DNA from: a virus
Reading direction: 5' to 3' (one strand)
DNA: 37,758 nt
Virus record (IMG/VR): IMGVR_UViG_3300046002_009774
Location: 1 to 37,758 of that record
Positions 31,696 through 37,758 of the stretch are shown here, in pieces (position 1 is the stretch's first letter; every line of letters starts with the position of its first letter). A program made the position numbers and the translations under genes. The notes under the pieces were generated by a model. The model made no database searches. It worked only from the letters and a program-made list of their open reading frames with translations, and was not told where the DNA came from.

Positions 31696-32157
31696 ATGAT
31701 AGTTATCTCTATTCCTGTAAAGCTACACGTAAAAAAATACCTGATCCATCGTTATGGAGTAGTGCATCAGGTAAGTAAAAAGACATTTATTGGTTTGTTT
31801 TTACTGCAACTGCTCGAAAAGAAAATCGAAAAGCCAGAAAAAGAAGCAGGAAAAGGAAGCTTCTATGAAATTGAGGTTCCGGAATTCTATTTTAATGCCA
31901 AAGGTTATAGCATTGACCGCAATAAATTGAAGTTTTTATCTGTATGCCTAGAGCGTTTGTTCTTTGAAGACTTCTATTCGTTTGTGGATAATGAGTTGTG
32001 TAAAGGCGATTTGAATGCAAAAAAAGCAATTCGTTTGTTTTTTAGTATTTATGATATTTCCGAAAATGAACTCAATCAGGATTCTATGTACCGAAATTAC
32101 CAGCGTTATTGCGGTGAAAAAATTAAGCATAAAAAACAAAATAAAGTAAACGTATAG
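31696..32157 (+). CDS. unknown protein next to iterons (initiator or regulator candidate)
   Basis: 153 aa, basic, with an N-terminal VISIPVKLHVKKYLIHRYG, a helical middle (SIDRNKLKFLSVCLERLFFEDFY) and a strongly basic end (CGEKIKHKKQNKVNV). Its promoter carries a palindrome, and eleven iterons lie just upstream, so it may bind them as replication initiator or late regulator. No initiator motif is recognised. The 73 nt that follow hold no gene. Confidence 0.65.
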   Translation: MIVISIPVKLHVKKYLIHRYGVVHQVSKKTFIGLFLLQLLEKKIEKPEKEAGKGSFYEIEVPEFYFNAKGYSIDRNKLKFLSVCLERLFFEDFYSFVDNELCKGDLNAKKAIRLFFSIYDISENELNQDSMYRNYQRYCGEKIKHKKQNKVNV

Positions 32158-32230
32158 TAAAAAAACAGCCTTAAACCTTATAAATAAAGGTGGCAAAAAG
32201 CGACAGTTCTATAAAAATAAATTTTAAAAT

Positions 32231-32698
32231 ATGACATTTTCTTGTGATGAGCAACTTTCCGGAGTTGCCGAATTAGATTTTTTCCTTTTAGAGGAAGTTA
32301 GCAATTGGCCTGAAATACTTTCCGATAGTAATTCGGCACAATTGGAGTTCAATCCATCGGTTCATTCCGTTGAAGCGGTTATCAAACCAGATAGTATTTC
32401 GGTTCCAAACAACAAAACCAATAAGAATTTTGGTATTGCGCACGCTATTTCCATAAAAATGGAATTCTTAACGCGTTCTGAAGCATTGGAACAACTCTTG
32501 GAACAGTACGAAAAGAAACCCGGAATTGCACGCGCGAAATTCAATAACGGATTCCAAAAAATTTATGGTTCCAATACCGAACCTTTGTATCTGATCTATG
32601 AAGATGTTCCAGGAACAAAGATTGATGGAGAAGGAGCAACTGTAATTGAAATTAAAGGAGAAACCGCCAATAGACCAGTGTTTTATACGGTTTTATAA
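32231..32698 (+). CDS. unknown protein upstream of head genes
   Basis: 155 aa, acidic. FSCDEQLSGVAELDFFLLEE at the start, then a helical LTRSEALEQLLEQYEKKPG and a beta-rich C-terminus. Lies directly before the capsid unit but is separated from it by a late-type element and a 13-bp hairpin. A structural role is possible; no family recognised. Confidence 0.65.
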   Translation: MTFSCDEQLSGVAELDFFLLEEVSNWPEILSDSNSAQLEFNPSVHSVEAVIKPDSISVPNNKTNKNFGIAHAISIKMEFLTRSEALEQLLEQYEKKPGIARAKFNNGFQKIYGSNTEPLYLIYEDVPGTKIDGEGATVIEIKGETANRPVFYTVL

Positions 32699-32700
32699 GG

Positions 32701-32740
32701 TGTCCTATTTTAAGAACACGTATTAAAATAATATTGTATT
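32701..32740 (+). promoter_or_regulatory. late-type bipartite element, copy 5 (diverged)
   Basis: TGTCCTATTTT at 32701-32711. The second box is weaker (AATATTG at element positions 30-36) and lies in the left arm of the hairpin 32730-32767. It precedes the protease-capsid-tail tube unit. Confidence 0.45.
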
Positions 32741-32773
32741 GTGAAATAGTAGTAACAATACAATATTTTTTTT
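32730..32773 (+). terminator. 13-bp hairpin with T-tract flush to the protease start
   Basis: Perfect inverted repeat AATATTGTATTGT (32730-32742) / ACAATACAATATT (32755-32767), loop of 12 nt, then T to 32773; the GTG start is the very next base. It should stop read-through from upstream. Transcripts starting at the late-type element would begin near the loop and avoid the stem. Confidence 0.7.
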
Positions 32774-34111
32774 GTGAAAAAGAACACGTACAGTCTTTTA
32801 AGTTCCAAATGGATGTTTTCTGGTGATACAGGGAACGACCTTATTCCGTTTTTGATGAGTACTATTACTGGTCAGGAAATTAAAGAGACTTTAAATACTA
32901 CTGGATTTTATTTGTCAGGTACTAAAATGGCATTTGATCCTTTCAATCCGAATGAGCCAACTGCTTCTGCATCTAAAGAAGAGAAGGTTGGAATCATTCA
33001 AGTACATCATCCTATTTTTAAATATGACCAAATGTGTGGACCAAAAGGAACACAGACTATTATGTCAATTTTAGAAGATTGGAAAAACGATGATTCAGTT
33101 ATTGGTGTAGTAATAGATTACAATTCCGGTGGCGGACAAGTTTCTGGAACACGTGAAATTGCACAATACATTTTCAATTACGAAAAACCAATTGTTTCTT
33201 ATTCAAATGATATTGTTGGTTCTGCCGCTTTTTACATGTTTGCAGCTGGAAAACATAGAATCGTAAATCAATATGCAGATTTCTTAGGTTGTATTGGTAC
33301 AATGTGGTATTCTATTGATGTTACAGGTGCAATTGAAAAAGCAGGTGGAAAAGTAAACGAAATTTACTCAGACCTTTCTCCAGAGAAGAATATTCATAGT
33401 AGAGAATTGAAAAATGGTAATACTAGACCAATTATCGAAAAAATATTAAATCCTGATGCATTAACTTTTCATGAAGACATGAAAATGTTTTTACCAAACA
33501 TTTCTGAAAAAGCATTGAAAGGAGATATTTTTTTTCCAAAAGAAGCAATAGAAGAAGGATTAGCTGATACTATTGGAACCATGCAAGATGCCATTGACAA
33601 AGTTTTCGAACTATCAAAAGCAAAAAAATCAAGTAATCAAAAACCAAATACAAATATGAACACAAAATCGCTACCAAAGTTGGAAGCTGTTTTAGGTTTA
33701 GAAGCTTCGTTAGCTTTAACGGATGATGGAAGCTATTTAAACGAAGGACAGTTAGAAGCTATCGAAGCTAGTTTGAATTCAGCATCTGAAACAAGTGCAA
33801 CTCTTCAAACACAATTGGATGATGCAAACGCAAATCATCAAACGGCACTAGAAGCCGTAAACGGACAATTAACAGAAGCACAAACCAATGCCACTGCAAT
33901 GGAAACTTCTGTAAATGCAATTATGGAAAACTTAGGTTTACAAGTTGCAGGAACTTTAACCGAAAAATTAACTGCTATTAATGCAAAAAGTATTGAAGTA
34001 GGTAAACAAGACGGTGCATCAACAACTACTCCTAAAATTGGAGCAGAAGGAAATTCAGGAGAAAATAATGTTGTGGGTGGAGTAGATGTCTCTGCAGCAA
34101 TGAATAACTAA
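32774..34111 (+). CDS. S49 head maturation protease fused to scaffold
   Basis: 445 aa from the GTG at 32774 (alternative ATG at 32813). Residues ~70-285 are an S49/SppA-type protease: VIGVVIDYNSGGGQVSG, the nucleophile S150 in NDIVGSAAFYMFA, and the probable general base K205 in SPEKNIHSRE. The Ser-Lys spacing of 55 is close to that in SppA. Residues 295-445 are an Ala/Thr/Gln-rich helical scaffold-like domain. An in-frame ATG at 33656 (residue 295) could make the scaffold separately, as lambda C/Nu3 does. The protein directs prohead assembly and then cleaves scaffold and capsid. Confidence 0.85.
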   Translation: MKKNTYSLLSSKWMFSGDTGNDLIPFLMSTITGQEIKETLNTTGFYLSGTKMAFDPFNPNEPTASASKEEKVGIIQVHHPIFKYDQMCGPKGTQTIMSILEDWKNDDSVIGVVIDYNSGGGQVSGTREIAQYIFNYEKPIVSYSNDIVGSAAFYMFAAGKHRIVNQYADFLGCIGTMWYSIDVTGAIEKAGGKVNEIYSDLSPEKNIHSRELKNGNTRPIIEKILNPDALTFHEDMKMFLPNISEKALKGDIFFPKEAIEEGLADTIGTMQDAIDKVFELSKAKKSSNQKPNTNMNTKSLPKLEAVLGLEASLALTDDGSYLNEGQLEAIEASLNSASETSATLQTQLDDANANHQTALEAVNGQLTEAQTNATAMETSVNAIMENLGLQVAGTLTEKLTAINAKSIEVGKQDGASTTTPKIGAEGNSGENNVVGGVDVSAAMNN

Positions 34112-34131
34112 TTTTTAAAATCTAAAAAAGT

Positions 34132-35094
34132 ATGTCTATCGTTAAAACAGATTTAGTAACCTCTTTTGGAGCTTACTATTTAGAAGAAGGGCAAAACATG
34201 GAAAGATTAAAGCAAGCTATTCGTCAGCCTGCGGTTACTCCATCATTTGCAAAACCTTTAATTACTGAATCAGACGTTCATCGTTCTGCTAACAGTAATT
34301 TAGGAGAAATTGTTCAAGGTTTCCAAAAAGCATTTACTGCCAAAGGAGATGTTACGTTTAAACCAAACGAAATCCGTTTGAGAAACGTGAAAATTGACAT
34401 GTCATTGTATCCAGATGATGTAAAAGCGTCTTGGTTAGGATTCTTATCTTCTTTGACAGATCAAGAAAGAGCACAGTGGCCAATTGTTCGTTATGTTCTT
34501 GAGAAACATGTGGCAACACAAATTCCTCACGATTTAGAAATGAAAGCTTATTGGGGTGGTTCTTATGTTGCTCCAACTGCTGGAACAGCTACAACTGCAG
34601 CTCAAACATTAGACGGTTTAAAAAAATTAATTGATGCAGGTTTAACTGCTACAACAATTAATGCAATTACTTTATCTGATGTTCCAGATGCAGCAAACAT
34701 GTTTGATATGGTTGAGGAATTTGCTGATGCTATTTATGCAGCAAATAATGCTACATCTTCTGTTAAGATGAGAATTTACATGGAACCAACAATGGTTAGA
34801 AACTATTTCAGAGACAAGAGAAATACTCATGGAGCTGATACTAACTATTCAGTTAACGGAATTAATGTAATTGATTTTTCTCCAAACTTAGAGATTGTGG
34901 CTTTACCATCAATGGCTGGTTCTGGTTACATTTGGTCTACAACAATTGATAACTTTGTTCACTTAAGAAAAGTGAATGGAATGAGTACTCCTAGAGTAGA
35001 GGAAAGCAAACGTGAAGTTTCGTTGATGTTAGACTGGTATGAAGGTATTGGTTTTGAATACAACGAATTAGTATTCGCTTACAAACCAGCTTAA
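34132..35094 (+). CDS. major capsid protein
   Basis: 320 aa, 21 nt after the protease-scaffold gene. Composition and layout fit an HK97-fold capsid: N-terminal helical segment, central AYWGGSYVAPTAGTATTAAQ, and a C-terminal NFVHLRKVNGMSTPRVEESK. The coding sequence is relatively rich in preferred A/T-ending codons, as expected for an abundant product. Identification is from synteny (protease, then capsid) plus size. Confidence 0.82.
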   Translation: MSIVKTDLVTSFGAYYLEEGQNMERLKQAIRQPAVTPSFAKPLITESDVHRSANSNLGEIVQGFQKAFTAKGDVTFKPNEIRLRNVKIDMSLYPDDVKASWLGFLSSLTDQERAQWPIVRYVLEKHVATQIPHDLEMKAYWGGSYVAPTAGTATTAAQTLDGLKKLIDAGLTATTINAITLSDVPDAANMFDMVEEFADAIYAANNATSSVKMRIYMEPTMVRNYFRDKRNTHGADTNYSVNGINVIDFSPNLEIVALPSMAGSGYIWSTTIDNFVHLRKVNGMSTPRVEESKREVSLMLDWYEGIGFEYNELVFAYKPA

Positions 35095-35106
35095 TTTATT
35101 TAAGAT

Positions 35107-35436
35107 ATGGGAAAAGATAGTAAAGCTCCTGCTACGGCAGGAGCTACTTCAAAAGAAGTAGTAGAAACTCCAGTATTTGCTCCTGAAGTTGTACAGGAAC
35201 CATTAGTAGTAGTGGAAACCGCTACAGAAGAAGTAACTCCAGTAGTTGAAGAAACTCCAGTAGTTGAAGACAGTGAAAAAATTGTTTTTGTTGATGGTAA
35301 AATTAAATATGAATTGACCGTTAGTGAATTCACTTTTAAAGGTAAAAAATATGCTTCTGAAAAAGCAGTAGAAGAAAATACTGATGTTTTGAAAGCATTA
35401 GTAAAATTAAATTCATTCATTTTGAAAAAAGTATAA
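35107..35436 (+). CDS. small acidic head protein
   Basis: 109 aa. Residues ~10-60 are low-complexity Val/Glu/Pro/Thr with repeated PVVEETPVVED units. The C-terminal 50 residues form a compact domain (VDGKIKYELTVSEFTFKGKK). Located between capsid and tail tube genes, where decoration or head-completion proteins occur. Unknown family. Confidence 0.65.
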   Translation: MGKDSKAPATAGATSKEVVETPVFAPEVVQEPLVVVETATEEVTPVVEETPVVEDSEKIVFVDGKIKYELTVSEFTFKGKKYASEKAVEENTDVLKALVKLNSFILKKV

Positions 35437-35439
35437 GCT

Positions 35440-36000
35440 ATGGCTATCACATTAGAAGATATCGGGCAAGAAGTTTGCGAACCAGTAGCTGGTTTATCGC
35501 AAGTATTTTATTCATTACATGGTGAGTACACTAGTATTGAAGATCCAGCAGACATTTGTGGAACTGTTACGGCAGACACATTTGCAGAGTTAGTTGAAAT
35601 TCCTGCTTCACCAGGACACGTTATGGCAGTTGGTAAAAAAATCCATGAATTAAAATTCGTTACAGAAACAGGAACTATCAAATCTACTATGGTAGGTGAA
35701 AAAGGTAGAAGATTGTTTGAAAACGAATTAGTTGTGGAAGTGGCTGGTTCTGATGCTGATTTATTAGGTTTCCTTCGTTGGATTAAAAACCAAAAGTTAG
35801 TATTCAATGTAGTTGAGTTTGGTACAGGAAATGTTCGTCAGTTAGGTTCAAGCAGAATGCCTGCATGGGTTGAAGGTATTGAGCACGCAATTGAAGCAGT
35901 TATCGAAGGTAAAAACTCGGTAACACTTACATTGAAAGACAAACAAAAATGGCCAGCATCTGTTTACAAAGGTGCGTTACAATTAGTAGCAGCAACATAA
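35440..36000 (+). CDS. putative major tail tube protein
   Basis: 186 aa, beta-rich. SPGHVMAVGKKIHELKFVTE and a central ENELVVEVAGSDADLLGFLR, closing with VTLTLKDKQKWPASVYKGAL, are consistent with a tail-tube beta sandwich. Last gene of the capsid unit and followed by a strong terminator, typical for a highly expressed structural gene. Could instead be a head decoration protein. Confidence 0.6.
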   Translation: MAITLEDIGQEVCEPVAGLSQVFYSLHGEYTSIEDPADICGTVTADTFAELVEIPASPGHVMAVGKKIHELKFVTETGTIKSTMVGEKGRRLFENELVVEVAGSDADLLGFLRWIKNQKLVFNVVEFGTGNVRQLGSSRMPAWVEGIEHAIEAVIEGKNSVTLTLKDKQKWPASVYKGALQLVAAT

Positions 36001-36025
36001 TAAATAGTTTGGGTTTGTTAAGTTT

Positions 36026-36058
36026 GAAAAAGCGTTCTATAATGGAACGCTTTTTTTT
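36026..36058 (+). terminator. terminator of the capsid-tail tube operon
   Basis: Stem AGCGTTC (36031-36037) / GAACGCT (36045-36051), flanked by A-run and T8. Confidence 0.9.
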
Positions 36059-36080
36059 GTAGGTTTGTAGTATTAATATT

Positions 36081-36095
36081 AAAATTCATTCATTA
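36081..36095 (+). promoter_or_regulatory. post-terminator motif AAAATTCATTCATTA, copy 3
   Basis: Follows the capsid-operon terminator; its last A is the first base of the ATG at 36095. A TAGGTTTG box lies upstream at 36060-36067, which may supply transcription. Confidence 0.45.
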
Positions 36096-36556
36096 TGCAA
36101 AACCCAAATTCATGGTACAACAAAACAGTTGTCGTAGTTCTTCTATTACTTTTTATTTTCCCAGTTGGTCTTTATGCTCTTTGGAAAAATGAAAAAGCAC
36201 CAAAAGGTTTAAAAATTGCTATTACCGTTTTAATTGGTTTTGTTTTGATTATGTCAATAAACACAGAAATTACTCCACCTGAATTAGATGTTCAAAAAGA
36301 AAAAGAAAGTCAATTAGTAAGCATTGCTTTTCGTGCTGAACAAAATATAATTGATAATTTAAAAGACCCTGATTCTTATGAATTGATTGAAAAGGATTAT
36401 AAATTTATGAATGATAGTCTTTACAAGGTTACAATCAGATATTCTGGAACTAATAGTTTTAATGCTAGAGTTCAAAACCAATACATTAGAACAGGTGTTT
36501 TAAAATACAATCCAGCAGATACTTCTTTTACTGATATTGTTAAATTTGAAAAATAA
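36095..36556 (+). CDS. small two-TM membrane protein (moron candidate)
   Basis: 153 aa. Two membrane segments at about residues 11-28 (VVVVLLLLFIFPVGLYAL) and 39-55 (LKIAITVLIGFVLIMSI) joined by a short positive loop (KNEKAPKG), then a ~95-residue soluble domain (IDNLKDPDSYELIEKDYKFM...). Single-gene unit between structural operons with its own control signals, the pattern of a lysogenic conversion or superinfection exclusion gene. Function not demonstrable. Confidence 0.75.
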   Translation: MQNPNSWYNKTVVVVLLLLFIFPVGLYALWKNEKAPKGLKIAITVLIGFVLIMSINTEITPPELDVQKEKESQLVSIAFRAEQNIIDNLKDPDSYELIEKDYKFMNDSLYKVTIRYSGTNSFNARVQNQYIRTGVLKYNPADTSFTDIVKFEK

Positions 36557-36575
36557 TTTTTTTTTATTATATTTG
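36545..36575 (+). promoter_or_regulatory. host-type promoter
   Basis: TTTG at 36545-36548, 19 nt, TATATTTG at 36568-36575: a close match to the Bacteroidota housekeeping promoter. It lies after the stop of the membrane-protein gene and would make the downstream gene expressible in a lysogen. Confidence 0.6.
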
Positions 36576-36614
36576 AAGTCTCAAAAGAAAACATCATTTA
36601 CTACTGGTTTAAAT

Positions 36615-36688
36615 CAGCAGGAGTTCGGTAGCGGTAACGCCCGACAGCCTAACTACATTTATGATGTTTTCTGCTGGAGAGCTCCTGC
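36615..36688 (+). promoter_or_regulatory. structured leader with alternative pairings
   Basis: GCAGGAG (36617-36623) can pair with CTCCTGC (36682-36688), and CAGCAG (36615-36620) with CTGCTG (36671-36676). The two pairings are exclusive. Between them a small hairpin GCG-GTAA-CGC (36632-36641) has a GNRA loop. The fold spans the annotated ATG at 36661. Confidence 0.5.
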
Positions 36689-37035
36689 AACGATATAAAC
36701 ACAGTATGTACGATTACGTTTCTCAAATATCAGAATTCATTAAGCAAAACTTTGTTCCTGCTGAAAATGCGGAGCAATGCAATACTCGTTTTTCAACTGA
36801 TCAGTTGATGGAGTTTTTGTTTCAAACCTTTCCAGAAGGTTGTATTTCTGATTATGAACTAAACGATATTATGTTGAAGCTTCAATACAAAAGAGAAACC
36901 TACACCATTGCAACTGCGGTTCCAAGAAGCAAAAAACAAATAGAAGAAAATGTGCCAGAAAAATTCAATTACGAACTTTGTACCGGTTGGTGTATGAATT
37001 CAATTGCACTTCAAAATAAAGTTTTGACTAATTAG
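36661..37035 (+). CDS. unknown cytosolic protein (moron candidate)
   Basis: 124 aa if started at 36661. An ATG at 36706 (109 aa, MYDYVSQISEFIKQ) lies beyond the leader fold and may be the true start. FSTDQLMEFLFQTFPEGCIS suggests a small helical domain; there are four to five Cys. It has its own host-type promoter and ends just before a long-stem terminator, so it is an independent unit. No family recognised. Confidence 0.65.
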   Translation: MMFSAGELLQRYKHSMYDYVSQISEFIKQNFVPAENAEQCNTRFSTDQLMEFLFQTFPEGCISDYELNDIMLKLQYKRETYTIATAVPRSKKQIEENVPEKFNYELCTGWCMNSIALQNKVLTN

Positions 37036-37046
37036 GCGTTGGTCAC

Positions 37047-37114
37047 ACCTCGTTCTAAAATAAAACAATAGCGGTTAAATTGATTTATTTGGGGAATAGA
37101 ACGAGGTTTTTTTT
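37047..37114 (+). terminator. long-loop terminator
   Basis: An 11-bp perfect stem ACCTCGTTCTA (37047-37057) / TAGAACGAGGT (37097-37107) closed by a 39-nt AT-rich loop and followed by T8. Confidence 0.75.
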
Positions 37115-37132
37115 AACTTAAAAGTGAATTTT

Positions 37133-37417
37133 ATGCAATTAGATAAGAAAATCACAGAACAAGATATTGATACATTCTATAATGAATTATTAAGTGTTGC
37201 TAAAAATAACGGAATTTTTTTTGGATTTGAAAGAGAAAAAAATACTTTACAAAATGAATCTATAAAAATGCATTCCAATTGCTTTGAATTGTTTGCGAAA
37301 GATTTTGAAGGTAATAATTTATTTGATTCTTTTAAATTTAGAGAATATTCAAATGAAGAAACTTATCAAATGTATATGAAGCTTCAGGAAATGATTAATA
37401 AATTAATTAAAAAGTAA
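37133..37417 (+). CDS. unknown small protein
   Basis: 94 aa from the ATG at 37133 (a GTG at 37124 is the other option). MQLDKKITEQDIDTFYNELL at the start, a central MHSNCFELFAKDFEG and a helical end. Enclosed by terminators on both sides, so another single-gene accessory unit. No promoter consensus is evident. Confidence 0.6.
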   Translation: MQLDKKITEQDIDTFYNELLSVAKNNGIFFGFEREKNTLQNESIKMHSNCFELFAKDFEGNNLFDSFKFREYSNEETYQMYMKLQEMINKLIKK

Positions 37418-37436
37418 ACCTATAGGTTGATTATTG

Positions 37437-37459
37437 CCACTCTTCGGAGTGGTTTTTTT
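37437..37459 (+). terminator. TTCG-loop terminator, related to 12593 and 13289
   Basis: Stem CCACTC-TTCG-GAGTGG then T7. Same tetraloop and nearly the same stem as the two identical terminators around the HTH cassette. The late-type element follows two bases later. Confidence 0.88.
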
Positions 37460-37460
37460 A

Positions 37461-37500
37461 TGTCCTATTTTTACGCTTTCCATTTTTGCAAATTTGCTAT
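37461..37500 (+). promoter_or_regulatory. late-type bipartite element, copy 6
   Basis: TGTCCTA at 37461 plus T5, then AAATTTGCTAT at element positions 30-40, with the ATG at 37501 exactly 40 nt from the element start. It would drive the terminase operon. Confidence 0.62.
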
Positions 37501-37758
37501 ATGAACGCAATAGAACAATGGAAAGCAAACGGAACTCCTTATGATGAAGGAGTTTTGTTGTATGCTAGTTTACCATCTCACAACAAAATGTTGCTTAAAA
37601 ACTTCCAAAAAAAGCAATCGCCACAATTACTTGAAAAATTGAAATATGAGTTGTCAAAAATTGACAAGTCAGTAAAAGAAACTCCAGTTAAAAAGGAAGT
37701 TCCAATAGTAAAACTGAATATCAAAATAAACGGAAATCAAAAACCGACTCAACCAATT
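37501..37758 (+). CDS. 5' part of the split unknown protein (continues at 3)
   Basis: Starts MNAIEQWKANGTPYDEGVLL and reads through to the window end; bases 37633-37756 repeat 3-126, and the gene finishes at 641. The N-terminal ~45 residues (VLLYASLPSHNKMLLKNFQKK) form a small domain before the coiled-coil body. First gene of the packaging operon behind late-type element 6. Family not recognised. Confidence 0.8.
   Translation, partial: MNAIEQWKANGTPYDEGVLLYASLPSHNKMLLKNFQKKQSPQLLEKLKYELSKIDKSVKETPVKKEVPIVKLNIKINGNQKPTQPI
37633..37756. repeat. terminal overlap, identical to 3-126
   Basis: A 124-nt perfect direct repeat of the window start, offset 37,630. The two bases outside it at each end differ. 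It lies inside a coding sequence, as expected for the overlap of a circular or circularly permuted assembly. Confidence 0.9.

Overview
The window holds one complete temperate, tailed bacteriophage (siphovirus-like) genome of about 37,630 bp from an AT-rich member of the Bacteroidota, most likely a Flavobacterium-type host. Three things point to the host: Bacteroidota-style promoters (TTTG about 20 nt before TAnnTTTG), the absence of strong Shine-Dalgarno sites, and gene families typical of that phylum. Bases 3-126 recur at 37633-37756. The sequence is therefore a circular or circularly permuted molecule opened inside a gene, which starts at 37501 and finishes at 641.

Layout on the circle. (1) 37501-4001: a split unknown gene, a ParB-methyltransferase fusion, and the small and large terminase. 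(2) 4230-6870: portal and a connector-like protein. (3) 6914-8853: tail fibre. (4) 8856-10646: holin, M15 endolysin and a spanin-like protein. (5) 10646-20162: tail assembly genes, tape measure and tail tip, interrupted by accessory genes (a secreted protein and a two-gene HTH cassette). (6) 20145-22369: lysogeny region with a leftward tyrosine integrase, two tiny ORFs and a CI-like repressor, facing a Cro-like gene. (7) 22439-29717: rightward early/replication operon with a LuxR-type regulator, a large primase-helicase, a NUMOD1-like protein, small unknown genes and a DUF3127 protein. (8) 29718-31116: very small ORFs separated by long hairpin spacers. (9) 31117-31695: a non-coding iteron-rich candidate origin. 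(10) 31696-36000: head genes (S49 protease with scaffold tail, major capsid) and the tail tube. (11) 36095-37417: three accessory genes.

Transcription appears modular. Late units are separated by terminators followed by a recurring bipartite element: TGTCCTATTTTT plus an AATTTKAC-like box about 22 nt further on, found six times in the same orientation. I read it as a phage-specific late promoter. A second motif, AAAATTCATTCATTA, follows three other hairpins. Host-type TAnnTTTG promoters precede the Cro-like gene, the HTH cassette, the gene next to the iterons and one moron.

The most unusual structure is the 29.7-31.0 kb array. Each of three consecutive small genes begins and ends with 13-15 nt complementary termini (GTTAnnn...nnnTAAC). 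The spacers fold into long stems, and two of them share a loop sequence. This has the logic of integron cassettes without an integron integrase and may be an undescribed cassette system. All functional calls come from reading motifs by eye; no database search was run.
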